64,000 nt of DNA. Origin: Bog-473 sp963728845. Lineage in GTDB: Bacteria; Actinomycetota; Acidimicrobiia; Acidimicrobiales; RAAP-2. Shown in pieces: positions 45,084-55,570 of this stretch. The notes beneath the pieces are model-generated. The model made no database searches, was not told the origin of the DNA, and saw only the letters and a list, made by a program, of their open reading frames with translations. The number at the start of each line of letters is the position of its first letter. Position 1 is the first letter of the stretch. Where the stretch lies: NCBI GenBank assembly GCA_963728845.1, contig CAVSLS010000021.1, forward strand, positions 1 through 64,000. The letters are read 5' to 3'. Position numbers and translations under genes: made by a program.

Positions 45084-46544
45084 ATGAGATGGCAGAGATC
45101 AGCTGGCTTGTGGGGCATCTGCATTGCCGCGGCAATGACGACAGTCCTGGCTTCCTGCGGTTCCCTGGACGCAGCAGCAAGCGCGCCGCTCGCCACATAC
45201 CACGCCGACAACAGCCGGACGGGTTACTCCACCGACACCACGATTACATCAGCCAACGTGTCGCAGCTGACTCAGAAATGGGTGCGCCAGGAGACCCGGT
45301 CGATCTCAGCGCAGGCGACGGTGAGCGACAGCGTCGTTTATTGGGGGGACTGGAACGGTATCGAGCACGCCACGACGATGAGCGGCAAGACGCTGTGGTC
45401 CACCTCCGTCGGTCAGGCACCGAAACCGAAGGCCTGCCCGTTCAAGCTCGGTGGCATGGGCGTCACCAGCACAGCGACCATCGGGAACGCCAACGGAAAG
45501 AAGGTGCTTTGGGTTGGCGGTGGAGGGGGCCAGCTCTACGCCCTCAATGCCGCCACGGGGGCGGTTCTTTGGAAGACGACGCTTGGGCCGCCACCCGAGT
45601 ACGTCCTGTGGGCATCACCTTTGCTCTATAGGGGCAGCATCTACGAGGGGGTGGCCTCTTGGAACGACTGTCCCGACATCGACGGCCGCTTCTACCGGGT
45701 GAACGCGGCGACCGGGAACATTCAGGCGACCTTTTACCCGTCGGTTCGGAGCAAGTGCGTTGGCGTTGGCATCTGGTCGTCTGCGGCAGCCGACCCCACG
45801 ACGAACTCCATTTTCGTGGGCACGGGACCGACCTACAGGAAGTCCAACCTGAACAAACGCTGTTTCACACCCGACGAACAGGGCATCATCCAGCTCAACC
45901 CGTCGTCGCTGGCACTGGAGTCTCGCTGGCAACTGCCCAAGAAACAGGCCGGATTCGACCTGGACTTCGGAGCGACACCGACGTTGTTTACCGCCATCGT
46001 GGATGGCACGAATCTCCCACTCGTGGGGGCTGAGAACAAAGATGGCTTCTACTACGCGTTCAATCGCCGCAGCCTGAACTCCGGTCCTGTCTGGACGTAT
46101 CAGGCGGAGTCGAACGCGGCACTCAATGGCGGCGAACTTAGCCCTTGTGGGGATCTCAACACGATCTCTTCGTCGGCCTGGGCTGGGCCTGGTGACCCCC
46201 TCCTCGTGGCCGGTATCGACCAGAGGGGCTCCACGTGTATCGGAACGATGGCTGCCTTGAATCCGGCCACAGGAGTACCCATCTGGCGGGTCCCCCTCCC
46301 AGGGGTCGTCCAAGGTGCCGTGACAGAAGTCCCTGGGCTCGTCGCCGCCGGTGCGGGCACCACACTCGTAGTGTTGTCGGCGACGACCGGAGCCACACTT
46401 TTCTCATTCGCCGAGCCCAAGACGAGTCCCTATGCCAAAAACGGCTTCGGCCAGAACTACTACTTCTGGCCGCCTCCCACCATCTCGGGGGCGTACCTGT
46501 TCATAGGCAACGAGGACGGAAGCTTCAGAGCCTTTGGTCTCTAA
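45084..46544 (+). CDS. PQQ-like beta-propeller lipoprotein, intact
   Basis: A 486-residue protein. The leader LWGICIAAAMTTVLASC ends in a lipobox. Repeats such as VVYWGDWNGIEHATTMSGKT, LWVGGGGGQLYALNAATGAV, LYRGSIYEGVASWNDC, PLVGAENKDGFYYAFNRR and LFIGNEDGSFRAFGL form the blades of a PQQ_2-type propeller. There is no cofactor-binding Glu/Asn/Asp set like that of quinoprotein dehydrogenases, so a scaffold role as in BamB is more likely. It is the intact paralogue of the gene at 23925. Confidence 0.85.
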   Translation: MRWQRSAGLWGICIAAAMTTVLASCGSLDAAASAPLATYHADNSRTGYSTDTTITSANVSQLTQKWVRQETRSISAQATVSDSVVYWGDWNGIEHATTMSGKTLWSTSVGQAPKPKACPFKLGGMGVTSTATIGNANGKKVLWVGGGGGQLYALNAATGAVLWKTTLGPPPEYVLWASPLLYRGSIYEGVASWNDCPDIDGRFYRVNAATGNIQATFYPSVRSKCVGVGIWSSAAADPTTNSIFVGTGPTYRKSNLNKRCFTPDEQGIIQLNPSSLALESRWQLPKKQAGFDLDFGATPTLFTAIVDGTNLPLVGAENKDGFYYAFNRRSLNSGPVWTYQAESNAALNGGELSPCGDLNTISSSAWAGPGDPLLVAGIDQRGSTCIGTMAALNPATGVPIWRVPLPGVVQGAVTEVPGLVAAGAGTTLVVLSATTGATLFSFAEPKTSPYAKNGFGQNYYFWPPPTISGAYLFIGNEDGSFRAFGL

Positions 46545-46799
46545 GCAACCCAGCCCGGCGCAGGCCCCCCGCCCTTGGACTGGATGATGGCTCACCGCGG
46601 GGTGACCCAGTACCCCGGGCCGTCTTTCGGACGAGCCGCTCAGGCTGCCGGATGGGTGGCACTCGTTGAACGGAACGACCCCGCTTCGGTGGGGGAGGTG
46701 TACCCGTGCCCACGCGCCGAGTCTGGCGGGGACATTCTTTCGGATCGAGAGTGGAACCCAGCTCCTCCACACGTCGATGGGGCGAGCTATAGAGGATCG

Positions 46800-47348
46800 T
46801 CAATACCTGTTGGTTGCCAACCGACGACCTAACAATGATCCAATCAAGCTCAGCATGAGGGCCCCTATTATCCCAAGGCACCAGAGGTACACGACAGCAA
46901 TCGGCACACCTTCGTGAACAACCCAGAATCTGCGCAACACTGCGCCGAGCAGCAATGCGACCAAAGCGAAGCTCGCAGCAGGGACACCATGAGCCACCGC
47001 GGCGGACGGATCACGGAATCCGGCAAGCGCACCGCCGAACAGAAAGGCTGAGGCCACGAGGAACGCCGGAAGGATCCAAAGGTGAGTCCCCTCGTCAATC
47101 ATCGGGCGGCCATGCCAATCCTCCTCGACAATCATCACGGGGATCGAGACAATGAGCACCAGGCATGCCGGGAGTGCAATCTCCGCCCACTCCGTTTCCA
47201 GCTCACGTCGAGCGACTCGTTCAGGTGGGTCTCGGCGAGGTCGAGCGTGTCGAGCGCGGGCATCAGCGGGTGGACGATTTCGCCTCTTGCCCCCGGACAT
47301 TTCGTAGTTCGGCACCTGGTCATTGTTTACCAGACGACCTTCTGTCAA
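46800..47348 (-). CDS. Four-helix membrane protein of unknown function
   Basis: A 182-residue frame. After a polar, Arg-rich N-terminus (about 1-50) come four hydrophobic helices: IALPACLVLIVSIPVMIV, LWILPAFLVASAFLFGGALA, FALVALLLGAVLRRFWVV and VYLWCLGIIGALMLSLIGSL. No motif is recognised. The true start may be the internal ATG at 47300 or a later GTG. A weak motif-like sequence lies beyond its 3' end (about 46650). Confidence 0.6.
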   Translation of the reverse strand: MTEGRLVNNDQVPNYEMSGGKRRNRPPADARARHARPRRDPPERVARRELETEWAEIALPACLVLIVSIPVMIVEEDWHGRPMIDEGTHLWILPAFLVASAFLFGGALAGFRDPSAAVAHGVPAASFALVALLLGAVLRRFWVVHEGVPIAVVYLWCLGIIGALMLSLIGSLLGRRLATNRY

Positions 47349-47611
47349 AGTGCCCCGACCGCCGGGATAGGGGCGCTAAGCAACCCGCACAAAAAAGTGG
47401 CCGATACTGGCTGCCAGACGCGAAACGACCGACTCTCTCCGGGTGGTGGGGAACGAAACGGCGCCAGCGGCTGGCGACAACGCGTCGCCTGAGCCGCTCA
47501 TTGCCCTCTGAACCTGGCGCCGCTCGAAGGCTCAACGACTACGTTCAGACGCCAACGAGCTCGTATGTGTCTTGCAGTAGCGCGACGGTGGGAAGTGCAT
47601 TGCCCTCTCTT

Positions 47612-47905
47612 CATCGACACGACGGCGATCCAGCTGAGCGAGACCGCGACCGCGATTCCCACCATTCCCGCTGCCCAGGTGATCCGAAGCGACCGTCTCG
47701 GGCTGGCAGCGACCAGGTACGTGACAACGAGGACGGCCAGTACAAGCCAGGCCTCGACCATCTTCGCCTGGAAGGCAAGTCCCACCCACACGCCTGCCAT
47801 CACCAGACTCATGAGCCTGCCGGTGCGAACGGCCGAGACCAGCGAGTCGGCGGCCAGAACCAGAAGAAGGACGAGGAGCGCTGCCCGCCATAGCCAAGGC
47901 GACCG
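47612..47905 (-). pseudogene. Glycosyltransferase family 39 (ArnT/YkcB-like) fragment
   Basis: The reverse frame shows hydrophobic helices with VWVGLAFQAKMVEAWLVLAV, LVVTYLVAA and GIAVAVSLSWIAVVSM, which match the region around the conserved GLGFNTKML of YkcB/ArnT-type lipid-linked glycosyltransferases. The catalytic N-terminus (DE motif) and the C-terminus are absent. It is a decayed gene. Confidence 0.6.
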
Positions 47906-48236
47906 GGATGTCCACCTCGGCCGCCGCCAAGGTGCGGGCCGGACGACGGATACCGCACCCTCGGCACTGGGCGGCGCTGGCCGCACTTGTGGGGGTCGAG
48001 CTACCCAAGGGCTCTCTGGACTGAGGCCTGAATCGCGCCGGTGGGCAGCCAGCCTGCCCCACTCCCGGCGGCAATGTAGGGGGCCCTGGCCAGGTCAAAC
48101 AAGCCCTGGGCGACCGCCCGTGACGTTCGCCTCTACCGGCCGGGGCGTGTCGGCTCAATCATGGTCTTGGGCGCACGGCCACCCCAAGGACAAAGAGGCG
48201 CGCTATGACAACAGCGAAAGCACCGGAGGTGTCTCC

Positions 48237-48765
48237 ATGCGGGCGGTGATCATCTACGAGTCGATGTTCGGCAACACGCACGCGATCGCCGATGCCATTG
48301 CTAAGGGCCTCGAACCGCTGGACAACGTGGTCGTGGTCCCGATGGGTGAGGCAGGCCGCGAGCGGTGGGGTGACGCCGACCTGCTCGTGGTGGGCGGGCC
48401 CACTCATTTTCACGGCATGAGTCGCCCACGCACCCGCAAGTGGGCGGCCGCTACTGCGCAAAAGCCCAAGAAGCGATCTGGTGCTCGATCGCGACGCCCA
48501 AGGCCCAGGCGTGCGTGACTGGCTCAGGTCGCTGGGCCATGGCCACACAAAGTTTGCTGCCTTCGACACCCGCTTCAAGGGTCCGGCGGTTCTCAGAGGG
48601 AGGGCGTCGAGGGCAATCAGCCGAAAGCTTCGGAAGCACGGGTTCGAGATGGTGGCCAAGCCCGAGAGCTTCTTCGTCACCTTGGAGAATCACCTCGAAC
48701 CGGGCGAGGAGGCCCGAGCCCAAGAATGGGGCAAACGGCTCGCGGCAAGAGTTCTCATCGAATGA
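48237..48765 (+). pseudogene. Flavodoxin-family gene with one frameshift
   Basis: The ATG at 48237 follows GGAGG. VIIYESMFGNTHAIADAIAK is the FMN phosphate-binding loop, followed by DLLVVGGPTHFHGMSRP. The frame changes near 48460-48475 (an AAAA run is present) to DLVLDRDAQGPGVRDWLRSL, AAFDTRFKGPAVLRGRASRA and RKLRKHGFEMVAKPESFFVT. Joined, it has about 175 residues, a normal single-domain flavodoxin-like protein. It probably carries electrons or acts as a reductase. It is 51 bp before the dienelactone hydrolase gene. Confidence 0.78.
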
Positions 48766-48816
48766 CGTCACCAATGGGGACGGTCCGGGACGACCACCCA
48801 CGTCCAAGGAGACGTG

Positions 48817-49557
48817 ATGGCCGAGGTAATGATCCCCACCCCGGGTGAGCTGCCGTCCTACCTGGCGATGCCTGCGGGCGAGGGCCCTTGGCCAGGTGTC
48901 GTCGTCATCCACGACGCAATGGGGATGAGCCAGGACTTACGGAACCAGGCTGACTGGCTCGCGGGCGAAGGGTACCTCGCCATAGCGCCGGACCTCTTCT
49001 CTAGGAGAGGGATGGTGGCCTGCATGATCTCGGTCATGCGCGACGTGCGCGCCGGACGAGGACGGTCGTTCGACGACATCGAGGCGGCGCGCGCCTGGCT
49101 GGGGGCCCGGGATGACTGCACGGGGAAGATCGGCGTGATCGGCTATTGCATGGGAGGGGGGTTCGCCTTGATGCTCGCAGCCGATCGCGGGTTCACCGTG
49201 TCGAGCGTCAACTACGGCACCGCTCCGAAGGACGCCTACACGGCCAGCTTCCTGAGACGGGCTTGCCCGATTGTCGGAAGCTACGGCGGCAAGGATCGCA
49301 CACTGCGAGGGGCCGCCGATCGCCTCGACCGGGCATTGACGGCCGTCGGGGTCGAACATGATGTCAAGGAGTACCCGGAGGCCGGGCACTCCTTTCTCAA
49401 CGACCACGAAGGAGCTGGAGACAAGAATCCCTTCCCGTTCTCCGTCTTGGAGCCGGTGTTCGGAGTACTCTCGCCAGGATCGGGCTACGACGAGGACTCT
49501 CCGCGAGATGCACGTCGGCGCATCCTCGCGTTCTTCGACGCGCACCTGAAGCCGTAG
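48817..49557 (+). CDS. Dienelactone hydrolase family protein
   Basis: A 246-residue alpha/beta hydrolase. AAGGAG six bases upstream favours the ATG at 48817 over a GTG at 48814. The nucleophile is the Cys in GVIGYCMGGGFALMLAA (Cys near 110), with Asp in GSYGGKDRTLRG and His in EAGHSFLND, giving the Cys-Asp-His triad of the family. These enzymes open lactones such as dienelactone in chlorocatechol degradation, but many act on other esters. No degradation genes are adjacent. Confidence 0.88.
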   Translation: MAEVMIPTPGELPSYLAMPAGEGPWPGVVVIHDAMGMSQDLRNQADWLAGEGYLAIAPDLFSRRGMVACMISVMRDVRAGRGRSFDDIEAARAWLGARDDCTGKIGVIGYCMGGGFALMLAADRGFTVSSVNYGTAPKDAYTASFLRRACPIVGSYGGKDRTLRGAADRLDRALTAVGVEHDVKEYPEAGHSFLNDHEGAGDKNPFPFSVLEPVFGVLSPGSGYDEDSPRDARRRILAFFDAHLKP

Positions 49558-49887
49558 AGGGGCGAGACCTGCCCGAGAAGTGCCGAAACTGCCACACCGT
49601 CTCGGCGTAAGGAGACACCCTCAGCACGATTGACGGACGCGCGTTATGGGACAACCCTGCCAGCTCCCCCAGATCTGTCGTTATGCATGGTTCGCTACCG
49701 CGAATCGCAGTGGTATTCGGTATGAGCGTTCTGTGTTCGAAACTGCCCGGCAGGCACAAAGGGGACGCACTGGGGAATCTCAAACCTTTGATCTCTTGTG
49801 ACGCAGGCACTCCGTGCATGCTGAACCAGCCACCGCTCGCTGTTCTCGGCGCGTTCTGCGTCACTGAAGGTGTCATCCCTCCTGGGT
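49558..49887. other. Region without a clear gene
   Basis: About 330 bp between the dienelactone hydrolase gene and the FtsX relic. Frames here do not look coding. A motif-like CTGCCACACCGTCTCGGCG near 49588 is too weak to assign. Confidence 0.3.
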
Positions 49888-50758
49888 CGGAGGTAAGCAG
49901 ACAGATGGTCGGTACCAAGATCGCGACCGCGGTCAGACCAACCGCGGTGGCGGCGATCTCGACCATCGGTGGCCACGTTCGGTACGGCATCCAGGTATCT
50001 GCCAGCGCCTTCGACACGACCAAGACAGATGCCGCGGCTGCCGCCCAACCGATCAAGAGGCCTGAGACAACGAGAATCATCGTCTGCCAAAAGGTCATAG
50101 ACAGCAGCTGTCGGGTTGTGGCGCCTACACGCCGGAGCAGCAAGAGCGCCCCCCGCCTCTCGACGGTCGCCATGACGAGGGGATTTACGAGCGCGACCGC
50201 GGCGAGCAATACGACCAACCCCAGAAAGAGGTTGTTCGCATACGACTGATTTGCTAGATACTGCTGCGCTTGAGCATTTACGACACTTCGGCTGGCGACG
50301 CTGAGGCCAGCGAAACGACTGGCAAGTCCTGCGAGCTCGCCCGACAGCGATGTTGATGCAACGCCCGGAGCGCCACGGACGAGAACCTCGGTCATCGTGG
50401 TCGATCCGAGGTGCCCACCACTGCCGGCGCTGGCTGGAACTAGAGCGTCAGCGAAGCCGAGCGAGCGCGAATAGATCGCAGCAATTCTGGCCTTAAAACG
50501 TGCCGTCCGCCAGGTACGTCGTGATCGTGTTCCCGACGTCGCGCGTCCACTGAGCGGGCCGGTGATTGTCTTGCTGAGCGCGATGTCTCCCGGACCGAAG
50601 TGGTCGAAGCTGCCAGAGACCACGGTCAGGTTGAGCACCGCGCTGAGCGAACGGGACGTGACCGCCTCGGCCAACGCGGAAGCGTTACCTGGGCCGGACA
50701 CCAAGACTGTCGTTGGGGTGAGTTCCCGCCGCTCGCGCTCGGTCGTCCCGCTCCACAC
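49888..50758 (-). pseudogene. FtsX-like ABC permease, C-terminal fragment
   Basis: The reverse frame gives a periplasmic region (SRSLGFADALVPASAGSGGH, then MTEVLVRGAPGV) and three membrane segments: LFLGLVVLLAAVALVNPLVM, MTFWQTMILVVSGLLIGWAA and VEIAATAVGLTAVAILVPT. ATVERRGALLLLRRVGATTR is the conserved cytoplasmic loop of FtsX/MacB permeases. The N-terminal helix is missing, and a short region near residues 72-90 seems shifted. The ATPase partner is not present. Confidence 0.65.
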
Positions 50759-50881
50759 CCCGATAAGGTCCGGCTGCGCCCCAAGGCCCCTAGCCCGACA
50801 CCGGTGCGTACGGGGATACCCCGATCAAATAGATCGCGGGCGTCTCACGGTGGGCCATTTCAACGTCGAACCCAGAGCATC

Positions 50882-51460
50882 TCAGAGCTCCGATGACTCC
50901 GGGGTTCGCCTGGCGTGCCAGAAGCCGAATCCGACCAGGACCGCCATCACGAAGGCCAAGACAAATGCGGCGATGGCGGCCCAGAAGGCGATGGTGCCGA
51001 TCACCGAGAAGGCGTAGGCCTCGAGCAGGAGCCCACGCAGTGTCGTGCCCTGGAAGGACGTCTGCGTGGCTGCGGCGAGCTTGACCGCCTGCGGGGTGCC
51101 CGGCGTGGCCGCTCGCGCCTTGGCGCTGAGGGTGGCGTAAACGCCGTTGTAGGGGAGCTCAGACAGATGCACGGCGATGAAATCATCGGCATAGACGCGG
51201 GCCTGTTCACCGGTGAGGAGCTGCTGGCCAGCGTACTGGGAGACCGAGGGGATCATGCTCGGGGTGATCTCGGTGCCCGGCGCGGCGTGGGCGAACGCCG
51301 CAGCGGGTGGGAAGTAGATCTGCTGTTCGGCGAGCTGGTCGTGGACGTTCGAGTTGGTGAAGCTCCAGCCCCACAGCAGTAGGGCTCCCGCGACTACGAG
51401 CACGATGACGACGACGAGACCGCCGGCGCTCATCAGATAATCGAAAACCCTGCGCTTCAC
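50882..51460 (-). CDS. Two-helix membrane protein of unknown function
   Basis: A 192-residue protein with N-terminal helix AGGLVVVIVLVVAGALLLWG and C-terminal helices SVIGTIAFWAAIAAFVLAFV plus MAVLVGFGFWHA. The extracytoplasmic part (about 32-140) has QIYFPPAAAFAHAAPGTEIT, SQYAGQQLLTGEQARVYADD and HLSELPYNGVYATLSAKA. This layout is common in actinobacteria and is sometimes mislabelled LigA dioxygenase. The role is unknown. It is complete and free of frame breaks. Confidence 0.7.
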   Translation of the reverse strand: MKRRVFDYLMSAGGLVVVIVLVVAGALLLWGWSFTNSNVHDQLAEQQIYFPPAAAFAHAAPGTEITPSMIPSVSQYAGQQLLTGEQARVYADDFIAVHLSELPYNGVYATLSAKARAATPGTPQAVKLAAATQTSFQGTTLRGLLLEAYAFSVIGTIAFWAAIAAFVLAFVMAVLVGFGFWHARRTPESSEL

Positions 51461-51835
51461 GGAGGCGCGCTCCTCCCTCGTCAGTCCGACCTCGCCGGCA
51501 TTGTGTGTGTGTGTCCCATTGTCCCGACATCGAGCGTTGCCGGGAAGGGACTTAAGTCCCAGCGGGGAGGGAATCGCCCCTGCTCAGGGGACGCGTCATC
51601 AACTCACTCGTGTAGACCACTCCAGGAGCACCACGACGAGCGCCACACTTCGGAAGCCAACGTGCAAATCGAGGCGCTGGTCATTACACCACCTCCCGGT
51701 CCAGCGAAATCGCCATTTCTGCCGGCCCGAACGACGGTTCGATCCCATCGAAACGCCACGGGAATGAATCCAACTGGGACGAAAGTCCCAATCCGCCGGA
51801 GACCTGGTGCGCCCGAGGAGAGCGTGAACAGGCGG
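51461..51835. other. Intergenic region before the frameshifted MFS gene
   Basis: About 375 bp, with no convincing frame. The left part should hold the promoter of the membrane protein at 51460. Confidence 0.3.
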
Positions 51836-53675
51836 CTATGGCACGGGGCGGGGTTCTCGGGATCTTCTCCAGCTCCTCTTTGACCAGGCGCTCGTGCTCC
51901 TCGAAGTCGCGCTTGGCGGCTCTCGGGCTCCAGGGTCCTCGCATGGTGAACACGAGTAGCCCGAAGATGAGCATGCCTCCGAGGCAGACCCACCACCAGC
52001 GCTTCCACTCGCTGGGCGATGCCTTCTGTGCCGGAACCAGCTTCTTCTCGGCCAGGAGGAGGTTGGCGAGGTTCTGCGAGATGGATGCCCACCTTGGGCG
52101 ATCTGCGCCTCGCTCACCGGCTGGCCCTTCTCGATGGCCAGTGGCCAGCGGGTTGTAGGCGAGCAGACCTGGCACCTGCGGGTTGGAGAGACCGCCGGCC
52201 GTGGTCACTGCGCCTTGAGCAGGTTGTGGGACGTGTCGCAGGCCACGATGACGTGGCCAGCGTGTGCGGGCCGTGCCTGGTGGGTCGTCGCCAGCCCGGC
52301 GATGACAGTGGCCGGCGCCCTTCGACGCGCAGGCGGCAGGCCGAGGTCGAAGGCGCGTAGGGCAGGGCCGCCTGGATGGCCTGCAGCGTGGTGGCGGCAC
52401 CCTGGTTGTCGACGAGCGTGGTGGAGGTGGTGATCACGTAGGGGAGGACGAGGAACGACAGGGCCACCACGATGCGCAGGATCCAGCCCCAGACGGCCAG
52501 CCCGGTGGCCGTGAGCGCGGGGTTGTGCCACTCGACCTGCTCGGTGTAGCCGGCCATCCACGGGGCGTAGGCCAGCGAGATGGCGACGGCGAGAAGCACG
52601 ATCACGAGGACGTTCGAGTAGTAGCCGGTGTGCGGATGGCCGGTCTGGACGGATGAGGAAGACCGTCATCACGATGGCGCAGCGGCCCCGACGAGCATGA
52701 AGGGCTTCCGGACCCGCACCAGTCGGACAGCACCCCGAAGAGGACGAGCCCGGCCGAGAGGAACGGCGGCATACCAGACGTTGATGCCGTTGGCGTCGGC
52801 GGTGGAGCGGTTGAACACGACGACCCAGTAGAGGGTGAGCACGCTGACCGACGCGAAGTAGAAGAGCAGGAAGAGGGAGATGGCGAAGGACGACGAGATC
52901 AGGTCGAGCCGCATCATGGAGCGGATCGGGTGCGCGATCGCCTTCTCGACGTCGATGCCCCGCGCCCTTGCCTCGACCAGGGCCCGTTCCTGCTCGGAGA
53001 CCATGAGCTGGTCGCGAAGCTGCGGGGAGAGTTCGCGCAGGAAGAAGAAGGCGATGACCACCACCCCCATGCAGACCAGCCCCGAGATGATGAACTGGTC
53101 CTGCCAGGGCGTGAGGTGGCTCGAGCGTGTGGGTAGCGACGAGGCTGGCGGCCAGGGCCCCATCGTGGGGCCGAGCGCCCAGAAGCCCATGGCGGCGCCA
53201 CGCCCCATCTGCGGTGAGAAGTCACGCATGAGGGCCGGCGTCGAGACGAGGATGATCCCCTCGACGAAGCCGATGATGCAGTAGGCAGACGGCGAAGCCG
53301 AACTTGGAGTGGATGTGGGGGATGCCGAAGAGCTGGATGCACGGCGACGACGAGCGTTCCGAAGATCGTGAGGTTGGCCCGGCCGATCCTGTCGGAGAGC
53401 CCTCCGATGAAGGCGGTGAAGGCGCCGATGGCGTTCGAGACGACGAGCAGGTAGAGGAAGTACTGGAACGACATGTGGTAGTAGGGCAGCATCAGCGGCG
53501 TGACGGCGCCCTCCACGTAGTAGAGGTAGTAGAGCATGATCGTGGTGAGCACGACGATCCCCAGGTACCCGATCCGCGGCAGCGTGTTGGGATAGCGGTA
53601 AAGCTGACGCTTCCACAGGGCGTTGCCCAGGCTGTGCCGGGCAGGGACTCGAACCGTCTCCGACGCCGTCGTCAT
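51836..53675 (-). pseudogene. MFS transporter with several frameshifts (about 600 residues if joined)
   Basis: The ATG at 53675 follows AAAGGGG and opens VRVPARHSLGNALWKRQLYR, IGYLGIVVLTTIMLYYLYYV and NAIGAFTAFIGGLSDRIGRA (motif A-like). Later parts in other frames are IIGFVEGIILVSTPALMRDF, GRGAAMGFWALGPTMGPW, DQFIISGLVCMGVVVIAFFF, SEQERALVEARARGIDVEKA, and near the end SEWKRWWWVCLGGMLIFGLL with a charged C-terminal helix. At least five indels are needed. It is a 12-helix transporter of the sugar-phosphate/metabolite type, substrate unknown. It follows the LIV operon on the same strand. The 3' limit is approximate. Confidence 0.7.
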
Positions 53676-54071
53676 GTGCGTCCCCTTTCCGCCGCATCGC
53701 CTCATCTGCTCTCCGGACTACTCCATCGACGAGCTCATGGAAAGTGCCGGTTTGCTCGCCTGGTGCGCGGTGGTCGGGATCATTGCTGCGTGGTCATCGA
53801 CGTGCTCTTGAACTTCCACCGACCGCAGTACAGCCTTATCCACAACGAGAGAGCGAATTCGTCGGGACGTACTTGTGATGGACCTGAACTTTCTTCGTCG
53901 GTGCGCGCTCTCGCTGTCCGTAGTCGGCGCGGTCCGCCGGGCACGCTCGCCGCGGTGGAAGCGTCCCGGCGCGACATCACCGACGCCGGCGGGGTGGACG
54001 AAATGGTGGTCGCGGCGGGCGACACGCTCACGGTGGACGTGCGGCTGGCCGACGAGGCGTGATCCGGAGGG
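53676..54071. other. Spacer between the LIV operon and the MFS gene
   Basis: About 396 bp. A forward frame ending at 54062 contains DITDAGGVDEMVVAAGDTLT, which looks weakly protein-like but has no ribosome site. Nothing else is seen. Confidence 0.3.
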
Positions 54072-54779
54072 TCAGAGATAGACGGACACGGCGGCATCGG
54101 CCATCTCCCGTGGGGTGCCTTCGTGGGCGACGCGCCCGTGCAGTAAGATGGCCGCCCGGTCCGCCACGCCGAGGGCCGTTTCCGCGAACTGCTCGACGAT
54201 GACGACGGTAACGCCGCCAGCAGCGATGGCGGCCACGAGCTCGTAGAGGTGAGCCACGACGAGGGGGGCGAGCCCCATGGAGATCTCGTCGAGCAGGAGA
54301 ACCCGCGTCTCCCCGGCCAGCGCGCGCGAGATGGCCAGCATCTGCTGCTCGCCTCCCGAGAGCGTGCCGGCCAGCTGCTTGCGGCGCTCCTTTAGTCGGG
54401 GGAACTGCTCGTAGGTGCGTGCCTCGACTTCGGCCGTGCTGACGCCGCCGCGGTAAGTCCACATGCGCAGGTTGTCGCGCACCGTGAGGTTGGGGAACAC
54501 GCCGCGCCCCTCGGGGATGGCGATCACGCCCACGCGCGCCAGTGCCTCGGGCGTCCGGTGCGACGCAGGCACCCCGTCGAAAACGACGGTGCCGGCGCTC
54601 GGGCGCATGCGGCCGTTGACCACCTTCAGCAGCGTGCTCTTCCCACCCCCATTGGGCCCGAGCAACGCGAATACGGTGCCTCTGGGGACGTGCAGATCCA
54701 CGCCGTGGAGCACCCCGATGCGCCCATAGGCGGCGTAGACGCCATCGATCCTCAGGCCCGCGCCGCGCTCGGCGTTCAC
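54072..54779 (-). CDS. livF: Branched-chain amino acid-type ABC transporter ATPase (LivF)
   Basis: A 235-residue ATPase from a GTG overlapping the livG stop (GTGA). It has Walker A GPNGGGKST (about 37-45), Q-loop region IPEGRGVFPNLTVRDNLRMW, signature LSGGEQQMLAISRAL and Walker B VLLLDEISMGLAP. The EGRGVFPNLTV motif is the LivF hallmark. It energises uptake of a hydrophobic amino acid or similar ligand. Confidence 0.92.
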   Translation of the reverse strand: MNAERGAGLRIDGVYAAYGRIGVLHGVDLHVPRGTVFALLGPNGGGKSTLLKVVNGRMRPSAGTVVFDGVPASHRTPEALARVGVIAIPEGRGVFPNLTVRDNLRMWTYRGGVSTAEVEARTYEQFPRLKERRKQLAGTLSGGEQQMLAISRALAGETRVLLLDEISMGLAPLVVAHLYELVAAIAAGGVTVVIVEQFAETALGVADRAAILLHGRVAHEGTPREMADAAVSVYL

Positions 54780-55570
54780 TCGCCGGCGGCCTCCGCCGCC
54801 TGGGTCCCGGCGTCGTGTGGGTGCCCGAGATAGGCCTCCTGCACGACAGGGTTGCGGCGCACGTATTCGGGGGTGCCGGTGGCGATGACCTGGCCGAAGT
54901 CCAGCACGTGCACGATCCCACACACCCGCAGCACCAGGTCCGTGTCGTGCTCGACCATCACGACGGCGCGACCCTCGGCGGCGAGCGAGATCAGCAGCTG
55001 GCCCAGCGTCTCGGTCTCGAGCTGGTCGAGCCCCGAGCACGGCTCGTCGAGCAGGAGGACCTTGGGATCGGTCGACAGAGCGCGGGCCAACTCGACCAGG
55101 CGGGCCGATCCGGTCGGGAGGGACGACACGGGCGAGCTCGCCTCGTGGCCCACCCCGACCCGCTCAAGCAGCCCGACGGCGGTCGACACCGCCGCCCGGC
55201 CCGAGGTCTCGAGCCCGACTCGGACGTTGTCCGTCGCGCTGAGCGTCGAGAAGAGCTCGAGGCGCTGGAAGGTGCGCGCCAAGCCGAGACGGGCCCGGCG
55301 GTGCGTGCTCTTGCGGGTGACGTCGATGCCGCTCAGGTGTACCGATCCCCAGGCGGGGTGCTGGAGGCCCGTGATCACGTTGAAAAGTGTCGTCTTGCCG
55401 GCGCCGTTGGGGCCGATCAGGCCGGTCACGGTCCCCGCCTCGGCGCGCAGGGACACGTCAGTCAGGGCGGCCACGCCGCCGAAGTGGACGCTCACGTGGT
55501 CGACCTCGAGGGCGGGGAACCCCGTCACGGCGGGCCTGGCCGAGCCGACGGTCGTGGTCTCAGGCGACAC
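54776..55570 (-). CDS. livG: Branched-chain amino acid-type ABC transporter ATPase (LivG), atypical signature
   Basis: A 264-residue ATPase. Walker A GPNGAGKTT and the LivG segment LGLARTFQRLELFSTLSATD are normal, and Walker B is VLLLDEPCSGLDQLE. The ABC signature, normally LSYGQQRRLEIARAL in LivG, reads LPTGSARLVELARAL, so the Ser and Gln of the motif are changed. The C-terminal HVLDFGQVIATGTPEYVRRN and AYLG are typical. It overlaps the permease gene by 11 bp. Confidence 0.9.
   Translation of the reverse strand: MSPETTTVGSARPAVTGFPALEVDHVSVHFGGVAALTDVSLRAEAGTVTGLIGPNGAGKTTLFNVITGLQHPAWGSVHLSGIDVTRKSTHRRARLGLARTFQRLELFSTLSATDNVRVGLETSGRAAVSTAVGLLERVGVGHEASSPVSSLPTGSARLVELARALSTDPKVLLLDEPCSGLDQLETETLGQLLISLAAEGRAVVMVEHDTDLVLRVCGIVHVLDFGQVIATGTPEYVRRNPVVQEAYLGHPHDAGTQAAEAAGE

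Noticed and set aside
50882..51460. LigA ring-opening dioxygenase
   Set aside because: This name is a common misannotation; the protein is a small membrane protein without dioxygenase residues.
53640..53662. GGGACTCGAACC, like the reverse of a tRNA T arm
   Set aside because: It codes for the VRVPA start of the MFS protein, and no cloverleaf is possible.
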